Shown here: positions 1 to 12,510 of the stretch, piece by piece
Layout of the letters: each line of letters begins with the position of its first letter
Numbering within the stretch: position 1 is the first letter of the stretch
DNA from: Pseudovirgaria hyperparasitica
Lineage: Eukaryota > Ascomycota > Dothideomycetes > Acrospermales > Acrospermaceae
Direction: 5' to 3'
DNA: 64,000 nt
Assembly: GCF_010093815.1 (NCBI RefSeq)
Contig: NW_022985567.1
Span: 87,367-151,366 of the forward strand
Position numbers and translations under genes: made by a program
Notes under the pieces: model-generated
The model's database searches: none
What the model was told of the DNA's origin: nothing
What the model saw: the letters and a program-made list of their open reading frames with translations, nothing else

Positions 1-228
1 GCAGAAGCTGGGGCTCACTAACGAGAGCGGAGGAGAGGGGTGTTTTTTTTTTGGGACAGTAGTATACTGAAAAGTCGTTGTGTCGTCGGGATGTGTTTTT
101 TTTTCGAAAAGAAGAAACGAGGAGGGGCGGGCGTTAGGTAGCTTGACAAGGTACAAGAAGTGATCCTAGAGATAGAGTGGAGTGGAGCTACGTTTGGAGT
201 TTAGTTCCGTCTATTCGTTCTAGTAGAG

Positions 229-370
229 AGGGGAGGAAGATTAGCCACTATGTATGTATACTAGGAGGGGGGGAGTAGAGAAGAAGGGAGGGGGGGGGGG
301 AGGAGAGAGAGAGAAGGGAGAGAGAAGTTAGAGGAGGAGAAGGAGAAGGAAGGGGGGGGGGTGCAGTGGG
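229..370. repeat. Purine-rich mirror-like tract (GA/GGA, poly-G runs)
   Basis: The plus strand is almost pure A and G with several runs of eight or more G, interrupted only briefly around 246-262. Such tracts are prone to slippage and can adopt triplex structures. No coding potential. Confidence 0.75.
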
Positions 371-1774
371 AGAATGTGCAGGCTATGGTCTAGGGGCACT
401 TACAATACGGTAAGTAATACATGATAGAATATTACAGCGCGGAACGTGTAACTACGGTAAGGGTTGAAAGAGATGGTAGATAGTAAAAGTAAAGGAAGGA
501 GCTAGGGATAAGAATACTAGGTAAGCAGGGAAAGGAAAAAGTAAACGTAGAGCAAAGAGCAAAGAGCAAAGAGGGCGCGTTAGTTTTCAGTGACAGGGTG
601 GGGAGAATAGTAGGGCTAGTCAGTTCAGTACCTAGGGAAGACAGCCAATAAGGCTAACAAGGCAGGAATTGGATCATATCACCTTAGGCACCGATACTAC
701 TGATACCATTAATACCAGTAATACCGCTAATACCACTGATACCACCACTAATTTTACCACTGATACCCATAGCCCGTGTCTGCTAATATTACCACCACTA
801 CCGCGAATACCACCAATGACAGTGATGCGACTTACTCACTTACCGCCAACTAGCTGCCTGCGCAGCGCTTGATTACCCTGTCTGCCAAGCCGAGCGCGTG
901 GGAAGGCTGAAGGAAGCTTCGGAATGATCGCCTCAACGGATCAGAGTGCTGTATTACTACTTAGGCACGTAGTGGTAGTAACAGTAGTAGTGTTGATAGC
1001 AGTTGATGCTACTCCTAGACTAAGATGGTGACCATGTGTGTTGTCGATTTGAGATACTGTCTTGTTGGTCCTGGTGCTGTGCTGGTCCTTGTCCTTGTCC
1101 TTGTCGTCTGCACCGCGACATCTATGCCTGCTTTACGGCCAGAGAGACGTAGTGCCGTAGTGAGGGAGCGATGGCACTTGGTGATTAGAACATCTATCAT
1201 TATATTATGGCCATGCTCTACTTGGCTTCTCTAGAGCATGGCTTCTCGAGGTTACCCCATCCCGTCATACCACGTCCCATTCAGGACTCAGGAGGGCGTA
1301 GGGTGGAGTGTGTTTCCCTGTTACGGCCAGTAGTGAGCAGTGAACCGGAGCAGTGATGGCTGGCTGGCACTGGCTTGCGCCGTCGGACTAAGCTATGGAA
1401 AAGAAAACTGCCCAGGTGGCGCACACACGTCTCAGGCAAGCCTTGCTAACTTCTGAGTAGTAATCACCCTAAACCTCACCCTAGACCTCACCCTATCAAT
1501 TCTCATCCTCCTTATCCTTATTCGCTCATTAGTGCCCGAAAAGATTCGTCCTGGTCGGGGTCATTTAATCCACTACATGTTAGTACAGCACCAGAACAGC
1601 ACGAGAACAAGAGAACACATTAGCTGGCACATAAGCTACTACGTGAGGGCCCTATGATCGCCGGACTACTCCGGCCCACGGCACCGACGAAAGCAAATTG
1701 CCAGTGCCAGCCCAAAAGAAATAGCATCCACCGGTCGAGTACGTCCAGTAGCAGTGCCGACCAGGTGGTCTGAC

Positions 1775-1862
1775 AGATGCGGTTGCAGATGCAGATGCAG
1801 ACGCAGATGTGGGTGCAGATGCAGATGTAGATGGACAAGTAGATGTAGATGCAGACGTATAT
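1775..1862. repeat. GCAGAT/GTAGAT hexamer tandem repeat
   Basis: Degenerate tandem copies of a 6-bp unit (GCAGAT, with GTAGAT and GCAGAC variants). On the minus strand it translates as a spurious Ile/Cys/Tyr-rich stretch, which is a repeat artefact. Confidence 0.7.
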
Positions 1863-4800
1863 ACAGATCAGCCGCCTGCAGCTACCATACATACTTACTC
1901 GTCCTCCAGGCTCTCCCTTAATTGTCCGGCTAGGTTCTTGGGACAATGCCAACATGCTGTCATTGCTATGTGTACGTAGATGGATGTAGTACTTCAGACA
2001 CTGGACCTGACCTGACCTTACTGCAACAGACTTTGATATGCGCATCCTGGACTGTACATTACGCAGCTATCCAGCCACCACCCGAGCCAACCCCTCCCTC
2101 TACGCCCTAGACCTGCACACATGTACGATGTATTAGTACCGTTGTAGTTTGTTTACATGACTGTCTAGGTGCACCCATCCGCTCTCTCGACTGGTTCATG
2201 TTAACCACCTCTCCTTCTCCTCCGCCTCATCCTGCATCGTCCCGTGTGTGGCAATGTCTCCACCCCATCTGTCTGTGCTGGTGTTTGGTGTGTGTCTGTC
2301 CTGTCTGTGCCGTCCAGGGTTTGCGCTACGTGATCCCAGACCCGTGCCCTTGGTGTCGCCCATCACTGCCAATGTGAAGCCCCTGTCACAACTGCACAAC
2401 AACGGTAAATGTCTTTTTGAGGCACACGTCTAAACATGTCATGCATCGAATGTTCTGCCACCGGGACTATCAAATAGATAGACCCTTCGCCCTGGATTCC
2501 CCGGGCTGTGCCCCTCGGCATGTTCTGTCAACGGGCACTATACACAGAAAAATCAACATTCTTGGATTTGAAATGCTGCTTCACCATGGCCACCAAGTTG
2601 AACCGGGCAGCTGCAGTGTAGATATGTACATAACAAGTCAAGACACAGACCGAATAGGCCATGATCAACCATGTGTGATGAGTCCACGACATGAGCGGTC
2701 GGTCTGTCATCATCCGTGTCCAAGGAGTCGAAAGCCTCGAAGCCTTGAAAGAGACAAACGAATCGCATCACGTCTCCTGAGCCTGCTGACCGTTTGCTCA
2801 ATACCGCAGTCAGCGCACCAGCCATCACTACGGAAGGCCACTACGCACAAGGCGCGCCAGAGGACAACGCCCATGTGCAGCTTAACCCTTTTCGAGACAG
2901 AGTGTCTCGGAAACATGAGGGCAAAGTAGTTTAGAACCTCGTCGTCGTCCTTGTCCCTGTACCGTCAGTCTTTCATCTCCATCTCCCCTACCTCAGAACC
3001 GTCCCTGCTAGCTCTAGGTAGTGAGACGTTACCATTCGCATGAACTATACCATTCCCGCCCGTGCGGTTGAACTTGCGGTCCTTGCCGTGCTGACCACAC
3101 CACCCTAACTCACCGCCGCCGTTTTGCTATGACCTGTAGATTGCCATGAAGAAAACCGAGGCTGAGTCGACTTGCCCCAAGCTGGAGAGTATGCCGTACT
3201 TCGTACTACATGCTACGTGCTATGTGTTACGTGCGACATATCCCGGGATACTTGTCATCCATGGATGTACCACTATCTCTGACTGTTACAAGTTTGCGAA
3301 TTCCTCGGGCAGGAGCATTGATATCTCCCGACTGCAATAGACAATCGCTCTTTCTTGCTTCCTTCTAAACGTCCAATCTGTAACATAGACAAGGGAGGTG
3401 TACATATTCCAAAAGTTCCATTGTTGTAAAGTCCCCCCTGGTCAGCAGCCCATAATTAGTGCCAGGCATCAATTCATCGGCAGAATTCCTCACAGACGGC
3501 AGTTCAACTCAATCTCTATCTCGTCTAGCTACCACGGACAGAATATTCCTTTCCATACAACGTCGTCGCAATGCCAACAAGTATGGAAGTAGATGCCTTG
3601 CCCCAAATCAACTAATGAATCCTACCAACCATCGTCTCGAAACGGCTACTCTCTTGCCTACTTTAGCTTCCCGTGATTCGCTCATCATCCATCATGGAGG
3701 ATCCTCTTGGGCAGCAAGCCAAACTAATAGTAACATGTGAACAACACAAGTGCCCAACGTTCATCTCATTTCGACTTTTTGCCTCGCGTCGCCATCCATC
3801 TTTATTACCTGGTTAGCTATAACATTCTCCGCATTAATTAATTGCACCTTCACTTTCCTTTCTAGCAGATCCTGACTCCATCAAGATTTGATCATGATAT
3901 TGCTTGGTCTAGACTCGCTAGCCGTCCCCAAGGCCTGACTCACAGCCCACGCAGCGGACTAATACATACCTTTGACAGACTTGTTCACTAGCTAAGGTAG
4001 CTTGCCTCTCTCTGTTGCAAAGCATCAGACGGCTTTCTACACTGAAAATGTGCCACGCGCATCCAATCAAACCGATCATTTCCCTTTAATTGTCTGCTTC
4101 ATCCGCGCACGCCTCTTGACGCCACAAATTAAAAGAGAGATCCCGTTCGTCTATCGCTAATAAGCAGAGACATCGTCGAAGCAGCCCATACTCGACATCC
4201 TTTATACGCCTAGCAATTCAGACTTCACTCGTCACACTCCACCCTTCTCCGTCCTTGATGCTCATCTTATCAAGACGGCATGGCCGTATAGTGGCTGTCT
4301 GAATGCAATAATTCGTGCCAACTCGAGCTAGATCCGTTCATGAGGTTTTATTACTTGTATTGTTATCGAGGTAGAATGGCAAGTCTACGAGCAGCATTCC
4401 TTCACGAGTCTATTAGTCTTCGCACGTCCGCTCCAACTCCTCGGGATTTGCTCGAAGCAATACTCTCTTCACCTCAACATCCAGCCCATCACATTGCAAT
4501 GTTTGGCCACTATGAGCGATGCGCATTCCCAGGAGTTCCTAAGAGTCACGTGAAAAAAGGGTTTCAGTGTCCAATGACAACCACTTAGGTACCTACTACT
4601 GTTGTACGTATCATACCAATGACTATTACATCACACCAGGCTTCCCAGTCTTTGTTGTGGCAGCCCTACGATTCCGGGCGGCGCCCTTCTCACAAGAAGC
4701 ACGTCGTGAACATGTTGGCGAACGTTGAAGCTGTACCTGTACCTGTGCCTGTACCTGTACCTGGGTCCCGCACACAAAACTGATACTTGACTAAGTCAAT

Positions 4801-5009
4801 CGATACCAAGCTTTGTACTTGCTTTAGCGACCGGCTCAGCGAAGCTCCGCGCGACGCATGAGAGAGATCATCATTCTGTCATCTTTTCAGTTTTATCGCT
4901 CTCGACTTTTCACTCTCGACGATATCGTTGCATTTCACTTCTACATCTTCATCTCTCCATCCCGCAGGCCGGCTATATTGTCTTGTGAAACGTTGCATGC
5001 CCTGCAGCC

Positions 5010-7167
5010 ATGTTGACCATTCTCGGCCTTGCCTTGCTAGGCCTTGTCACCTTCTACTTCGTACAGACGTATCAGAGCTATGCGCGGAACCTTGTCGAAG
5101 CGAAGAAGTCGGGCATTCCATATGTCAGCGTGCCGATATACCCTTACAATGTGCTCTGGCTCATTGGAAGTCGCTCCATGGTTCCCCTGCTGAACAAATT
5201 ACCGACAGCATTGACGTCACCATGGCTGCAGTAAGTCTTGTTCTCCCCGCAGCGCTGTATTATACCTAGGTGATGATATTTATTGCACCCGGTCTGCCAC
5301 TGACATGGTGACATTCTGATAGATATCTTCAACCTGAATGGATGTACGTTCGAGGCTATTCTCCCTTCGAGAATCTCGACTTCGATCTGCTGTTGCTTGT
5401 CACCCCACGAGCCAATTTCCTTATCGTGGCAGACGCCGAAGCGACCGCTCAAATCGTAACCCGTCGCAATGACTTTCCAAAGCCAGCTTGGATGTACAAG
5501 AATATCAACATTTATGGAGACAATGTAGTCACTACTGAAGGGTCCATGTGGCGACAGCATCGGAAGATCAGCGCACCAAGTTTTGGCGAAAAGAACAATA
5601 CCTTGGTTTGGAAGGAAAGTCTTTACCAGGCGCAGGAGATGCTAAAAGCCTGGACTGGTGGTAAAGATGCAGCGATTGTTCAGGATGTGACCGAGGCGAC
5701 GATGAGACTTGCGCTACATGTCATCAGCCGCGCTGGCTTTGGCGTGCGCGTACAATGGCCACACGAAGAAGAAGAGGCGAAAAAGAAAGGTGTAGAGCTG
5801 AAAGGCTTTGCGGGGAGCACGCCGGAAGGTGACCATAAGCTTTCATACAAAGATGCTCTGGCAGGACTTTTAGACAACTTGATCTGGGCGGTCATCGTGC
5901 CTAAGTGGTTTGCAGGTGGGTACAAAGATGCAGTCACGTAATGCATTGGTATCGAAACTGACTGTAGCACAGCAATTTCTCCCTGGAAGAGTCACCATGA
6001 AGGTGTGCTATGCCGCAAGGAATGGGGCATGTATATGAATGAGCTCTACCAGGCTAAGCTGACTGAAGTACGATCTGGGCAAGATTCAAACACTGATGGA
6101 ATGGATCTCTTGGGTAAGAATTTATGCCGATCATTGTACCTGCTCGCAGCTTGTAACTAACTGGCCAATGTACAGGCTCGCTCATTCGAGGGTCCGGTAT
6201 CGCGGACGCTGGGGCAAAAAAGACTGCATTGTTGTCTGAGGAAGAGATTGCTGGGAACATGTTCGTGTTCATCCTGTAAGTTGACCACTCTACCGCTCAA
6301 CGTAGCTGCTCATCACATGCAAGCGCCGGTCACGAAACTACTTCAAACTCAATCGCATACTCATTGACCTATTTGGCCATGAATCCTGAGAGTCAACGTG
6401 CCCTGCAGGCAGACATTGACAGAATTCTCGGCAACAAAGACTTGAGTGACTGGAACTACGACGATGACTTCCCAAAGCTGTTTGGCGGTATGCCTGCTGC
6501 GGTGATGAATGAGACGCTGCGCCTCTTACCAGCAGTTGTCGGTATACCGAAGAGCACCCCTCCGGGCTTTCCACAGCCACTCACCTTGGGCGGAAAACGC
6601 GTAGTTGTCCCTGGCGATTGCTCGATAGCGGTGAACAGCGTGGGCCTACATCGCAACCCCAAATACTGGCCTCCCGTAGTAGATGCCAAGACAGGCAAGA
6701 CGTCTCCAAACGATGTGAACGAATTCAGACCGGAGCGCTGGATCGTCGACGCCAGCGCCACATCCAACCACAACAACGAAGAAGATTTTGAACAACACGA
6801 TGACGGTGGTCCGAGCGGTCCAGACACGTCGGCGCAATTGTTCAAGCCCATGAAAGGAGCGTACGTCCCATTCTCGGAAGGATTTCGGTCCTGCCTCGGC
6901 AGACGTTTCGCGCAAGTGGAGACGCTGGCCGTGCTGACGTACATATTCCGCGAGTATAGCGTTGAACTGGCGGTTGATCGATGGGCAGATGACGAGACGG
7001 TCCAGCGCATGAGTGAGTCGGAACGCAAGACGGTGTGGCAAAAGGCACTGTCGAGAGCGGAAGGTTTGTTCAAAACGAACATGCAAAGCCGTGTTACATT
7101 ACAGATGACGGGCAATGAAAAAGTTGGCTTGCGATTCGTCAAGAGAGGTTCAGAGGTCTTTGCGTAG
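5010..7167 (+). CDS. Cytochrome P450 monooxygenase
   Basis: Haem-thiolate monooxygenase, expected in the endoplasmic reticulum; substrate unknown. Proposed exons are 5010-5230, 5323-5915, 5973-6113, 6176-6275 and 6324-7167, giving 559 residues. All junctions are GT-AG and in frame. The N terminus is a hydrophobic anchor (about residues 2-20). The I-helix has AGHETT at 280-285, the K-helix ETLR is at 342-345, a PERW motif follows, and the haem loop FSEGFRSCLG places the ligand Cys at 469. All the family's core motifs are present, so the enzyme should be functional. The internal stretch around 6750-6830 is a hydrophilic Asn/Glu/Asp-rich insert between the PERW motif and the haem loop. The gene stands alone: no transporter, oxidoreductase or backbone synthase is near it. 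I cannot assign a CYP family. Confidence 0.93.
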
Positions 7168-10100
7168 GTACAGATCTATCTCTATGGAAGCTTGGAATAA
7201 ACCAGTATGCACATGCACACTCCACGAGGAACGACGAGGGACCAGTCCGTGGTGGCTTGCAGCAAAGGAAGCGCGATGGAAGATCGATCTGCAGAATATT
7301 GCCGCCAGATCTTTGGGCTTATGGACGGGCCACAGTACTCTCTGTGTAACTGCAAATGCTTGTTCTTAATTGCTAATGAAGGGCATATTGTGCTGTTCCT
7401 GTCAAAGTGGCAATCGCTCTTGACATATTCTTGAGTCTATCCGTCATTGATTCAAGTATACTGTCGGACAGGAGTATGTTTGAGCAGGGGAGCGCGAGGT
7501 AAAAAGTAAACATCCACAGACTCGCTCGCTCTGTGGCGAGTCTGGCCGTTCAGAACTAGTGTTATGGCATTGCCTCCTGCCTCCTTTGACTATGCCCCTA
7601 CATTGCGTGATAGTGGAGAGGTTCCCCAGATGTTGTATGTGAATTAATTACAGTGTTTAGAGTGCTCCTCCCCTCCCCCCTCCCCCCCCCCTTCTTAGAT
7701 GAGGGACTTAGGAGATCCGGTCTCATGTATGTATGTATTTACGTATTTATGTACGTGTGTATGTATACTATTTGTCAAATGGCCCTCATCAATACCGTGG
7801 CTACTGCATGGCAACACTCTTTTGCCCATAGAGCGGCAAGGATCGCCCCAGCAACAACACATGTTACACAATTCTGGCAATATGCTCGCCTCTATGTCTC
7901 TCTCTCAGAACCAACGGCGTGCACATGGCGTGCTCTCTCGTCTTATCCCTCATCTGCTATACAAGCGCCACACCCGCGAGAGCACATTTTATTTCTACAA
8001 TTGTTTAGTCCTTTTTTTCTTTTCTCTCTCCGGCTCCAAGTCCGTCCGCGCCTCATTCGGTTTCAGAAGCACATGCATACCTGCAATGAACCTATTGTCA
8101 TGTACAGCTGAGAGAGAGATCCCCCGGGGGGATGGCAGATGAATCACAACGCTCCAACGCCCGGGGGGGTTGGGCAAAGAGCCACTACTGCTGCAGGCCA
8201 GGACTGGGGTCTTTTATATTTTTTTTGACGTCGCCGATCAGCCGCCGTGGCGCCCCATTCTTTTTCGCTTTCCCCGTTCCACGCGAAGCCACGTCCACTG
8301 CTCCGGGCCAGGCTTGCGAGCTCTCGTCTGCTTGTCGTCTCATTCTCCCCAATCACACACATCTCCCCCCCTTTCCTATTGCTTGCGTTTCTTTCGGCAG
8401 TGCTATATTAGAAAACATCCTTGCCGTTAACGCGTGCCCTTCGTGCGCGGATACGAGCGGGAGGCGGTGCGCATCCGATCATGTCATGCAGATGGGCCTT
8501 TCGATCGGAACGTCCGAGATCTGGATGGTCCTGACTTGAGTCCGTGCCGGCTGGTACTACCTCTGTTTACATGTACGTGATGCGCCATTCCCGCCAGATG
8601 ACAAGCATGAGCACGAGCGCGAGCACGAGGACGAGACGGAGACGTGTCATTGTGTTTGTGCATATGTAATAAAATAGTACCATGTATTATTATTCCCGGC
8701 AAGCTCGTATCATATATGCACTTCTGACCTATACCCACCCACGATTGGGCTGTCGTGATCCCGTTGTGCTCGCACATTCTTGCTGCAGTTTGGAGCCGCA
8801 CACTCTCTCTCCAATGCTGGCGCCATCGCAGCTGCATGCTGCACGTCACACAACAGTCTACTCGCCTTGTCGTAACTATTGGATGAGATACCCTTGGTAT
8901 CTGTACAACGAGGTATAAGATCTACCCTGGAATACTAATCATCCCCGGATTGCCTGCGGCTTGCTATCTACGTCCATTTCTCATCTTCAAACTCTTACGT
9001 ACCAGCTCTGACACGGCCGGCTCTCGAAAGTCTGATATCGCATCGCCGGGCTTGTTTTCGCTTATCCTCCGGCTATTCCGCGTTGTAACATTCCCGTCAT
9101 GATCGCACATGTCCTTGCACTGTCCGTCTCTTCGCCTCGTTGCTCAAACGCTGTGTCGGAGGATAGATACAGCCTGTGATCTAGGTCGCCACCGAGTATA
9201 CAGGACAACTGTGATGCTTTCGGGCCACGACTTCACCGCCGCAAACAGCGGTGACAAGGCTCATGCAGACCTACAAGCATACAATGCGCACTGCTGCACT
9301 GCAAGCGCTGCCAGCAAACCTGTCTTCGCGGACAACCAACGAACTCCCATGGCGATGCAACTGTATACTCGACAGATCCTGGGCCTGTGCCTTGTTTCGT
9401 GTTGATACTGCTGGTCGCAGGCTTCACACCGCTGCTGCGCTCGCGACGAGAATGTTCTTTCGTCCAGACACCGCCAAATGAAGGCAGTTGTCTGCTATGT
9501 CCAGCATACCAAGTTGCTGGAATTACAAGAGTAGGTCGGCTCAGAATGATGTCCATTGTCGTTGAACGTGACATGCTTCTCAAAGGGCGCGAGAGACACG
9601 CCGTCCCACTGCCGCCCCGGGGGCCGTCCCGTCCGTCCGTCCCGCGACCCAAAGACCTGAGGCCGAGACGTCACTATCCAGACTCACGGCTAGTATACTA
9701 TAATGCGCATACTATTGATGCTATGAAAATCTCCGCATGAGCCGCTAACATGGTGGCAGCATCGATGAGAATAGTAGACATATCCACGAGTCCATCTCAA
9801 CTACAGCTACAAGGAAAAAGCTTGGAAGTCGACTGGTGGTAGCCAGATTCAAGCCTAGAAGACTACGAGGCAGCGCAGCACGTATACAAGGTCGAGTCTA
9901 GGTTTGGGAATGGATACAAGGGTATGTGTACATGCCGGACATGTTATGCGACCGTTTTCGTTCTGAGCAATGGGCGACTCAGTGCACATTTTCCACCGTC
10001 GTCGTTCCTGATATTCCGCATCGCGAATTCATAAATTTCATGAAACCGCAAGCCGAGCGACAACGAAAGGCATAATACATCACACGTTGCCATACCTAAT

Positions 10101-10827
10101 AAAACGGCGCACGTCGAGTGCTACTGCAAGAAACGCGAGTGTCGTACAACAAATCAAGAAAGACCATTGCAAGCTCTATCGGCAGACGCCCGCCTGTATC
10201 TCGAAGCACAACTGCCCGTATGGCGCACACCAACATAGATAAATGAAGCACCATATCCAGAGCATGTCTGAATTGAACCGATATGGCGTCGCTACGGCCA
10301 TTCATAGCACCACAACAACAGAGACAACGCAAGTCGGTATTGCATCCCGACATCACCCGATCACCACTGCATCCACCCGGGTTTTTATCGCACGATGCTG
10401 CCTGACTGTGCTCGCCTGGCTGCGAACGTGTGTCTATCACAAGCATTGGCTTCAATACGAGAAAACTTGTCAACGTTGCTCGAATCCTACCTCGCTACAG
10501 CAAGCATGCTGATTCCTCCCATCCAGACCCTTTCGCCTGTCCCACCCGCACGCAATGATACCACGCAAGCCCACAAACAACACCAACAATCATCTCTCGC
10601 CTCGCCTCATCTCATCTCATCTCATCTCATCCCGCCAGGCCCCCTCGGTCCCAACCGCATCATCTCCCCTGTCAATCCCCCCTTGTCGCACATCTCAAAC
10701 CGCTACCGTGCAAACCCCTCCGAGTCATATTACCCCAAGTCTAGTCTGCCCCCTCCCTCGGCACTCCAAAGATCCGCGCGCGGCCTTCGCAAGGCCAACA
10801 CTATCATCTTCACCACCGACCGTCCGA

Positions 10828-10879
10828 CCAACTAACTAACTAACCAACTAACTAACCAACTAACTAACCAACTAACTAC
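10828..10879. repeat. AACTAACC-type tandem repeat
   Basis: Tandem copies of AACT and AACC tetramers with a 12-bp higher-order pattern, followed directly by an A9 and C5 run. Confidence 0.8.
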
Positions 10880-12150
10880 CAAAAAAAAACCCCCGAATAC
10901 CAAACACAGCTTAGCAGACACCAAGAAAACTCCCACTAACCAGCACGTGGCAGCCTACGCCTCACTCCCTCGCTCAACTTCCTTCTTAAACGCCTCACAA
11001 TTAGCCCCCCCTCGGCAAAGGAAGGAGGGGGTTAAAAAAAATCCCCGCCCGACCGCCCGCCCGGGTGCGTACCAAGTGGCTAGAGGACTCCCGATGCGCG
11101 CGTCTGCGCTCCACGGCGCTGGGGATCGTGAGGCGAGTGGGTTTGCGCGCTCGGGTTCAAAAACGGTTTTTTTCTCTTTTCTTGCCTGGGATGCACTAGA
11201 CTGGACTGGACTGGACTGGGTGGGTGGCTGAATAACTAGGTAAATAACAAACTAGAAAATTAATTAAAGAACTAATTAAAGAAATATTTAACTAAATACA
11301 TCGTTTCTTGTACCGGTTTCTTGGAATTCGAGTCAGGACTCATTAGATAGTAAGGAGAGAGAAAGAGAGAGGAAGATGAATCCCCGATAAAAGGGGGCGA
11401 GAGGGGGATTTGTTGGTGCGGCGAAGGTCTGGATGGAGGGTACTTTGTGTGTCCGTGTAGATACTGCCTACGTCATCAAGGGTCGTTTCGCTTCCATTAT
11501 GGAGTTTCGGGGCTTTGGTTCTGGCTTAGCAGCGCACGGAGATGGGTCCGGTTGGTTTTTGTCCCGTCTTTCGTTGACCGTTTCTGGTGGATGAAGGGAG
11601 TGGATGGATGGATTCTGAATGTTACGGACGAATACATACATACATACATCGATACATACAAGAATACACTCAAAAATACATCCTCAGGAACAGGTGTTCA
11701 CCCCCCCCTCCCTGTCTATCCTCCCTGTCTCTCCTCCATGTCTATCATCATCCTTCATTCTACCCTCCCCCACCCCCGGTCTTTGAAACCAACTACATAG
11801 CATCATCTCTGGTACACTATACATACTACACACACTACCTCGCCTCATTATGCTGAACAGACGCACAGAACAGACAAACGAACGAAAATATCTCCGCCCT
11901 GTTTATCTGGTTTGGATTTTCTGGGGCCCTTTGGTCTTGTTGGTGTTGGTGTTTGGGACTGGGACTGGAGAGGCAGATGGTAGGTAAGAGGAAGTAATGG
12001 TGAGTTAGTGAGTTAGTGAGTAGGTAAGTAGGTAAGTAGGTAAGTAGTTAAGTAGGTAGTAGGTAGTAGGTAGTAGATATCAGTACTCGATAGCACGCAG
12101 TACATAGTACGTAGAAAACAGCCAGCAAGTAGAACACACGCAGTAAGTGG

Positions 12151-12214
12151 CGAAAATATATCCATAGCACGATATATCTATAGTACGATATATCTATAGC
12201 ACGATATATCCATG
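12151..12214. repeat. 16-bp tandem array A (GCACGATATATCTATA), four units
   Basis: Four consecutive 16-bp units at 12,151, 12,167, 12,183 and 12,199. The consensus is GCACGATATATCTATA; the first and last units are diverged. Confidence 0.8.
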
Positions 12215-12224
12215 GCATACTCAC

Positions 12225-12320
12225 AGCATACAACACTCACAGCATACAACACTCACAGCATACAACACTCACAGCATACAACACTCACAGCATACAACAC
12301 TCACAGCATACAACACCCAC
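12225..12320. repeat. 16-bp tandem array B (AGCATACAACACTCAC), six units
   Basis: Six head-to-tail 16-bp units. The first five are identical and the last differs by one base (CCCAC for CTCAC). It lies 10 bp after the other 16-bp array. Confidence 0.9.
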
Positions 12321-12414
12321 AGCATAGCACGCCCATATTGCAATCAATCAAGCAAGAAGCAAATGGCAAGAAGCAAATAAAAACAAAGTGTCTGTCCATT
12401 CACCTAACCAACTA

Positions 12415-12510
12415 TCTAACCATCCATCTAACCATCCATCCATCCATCTAACCATCCATCTAACCATCCATCTAACCATCCATCTAACCATCCATCTAAC
12501 CATCTATCAA
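12415..12510. repeat. TAACCATCCATC 12-bp tandem repeat
   Basis: Near-perfect 12-bp units with one CATC-expanded copy around 12,436-12,450. Confidence 0.85.

Larger units (their letters stand above)
1..5009. other. Gene-poor, repeat-rich region; no gene supported
   Basis: No reading frame here looks like a real protein. The open frames are short, overlap on both strands, and have low-complexity or arginine/histidine-rich translations without domains. The region holds a purine-only tract (about 229-370), a degenerate ATACCACTA-like 9-bp repeat (about 690-800), a GCAGAT-type hexamer repeat (about 1775-1862) and a TACCTG hexamer run (about 4733-4764) upstream of the P450. The last few hundred bases presumably carry the P450 promoter; I see no motif I would name. 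Confidence 0.6.

Noticed and set aside
1470-1500. ACCCTA-containing repeats resembling telomere sequence
   Set aside because: Only a few degenerate copies (CACCCTAGACCT); not a TTAGGG array.
2417-2929. 170-codon forward frame
   Set aside because: Begins without ATG, overlaps several frames on the other strand, basic His/Arg-rich translation with no domain.
6456-7142. 228-codon minus-strand frame
   Set aside because: Lies wholly antisense to the last P450 exon, which has all catalytic motifs.
10470-10500. GCTCGAATCC resembling a tRNA T-arm
   Set aside because: No matching acceptor, D or anticodon stems could be found around it by eye.
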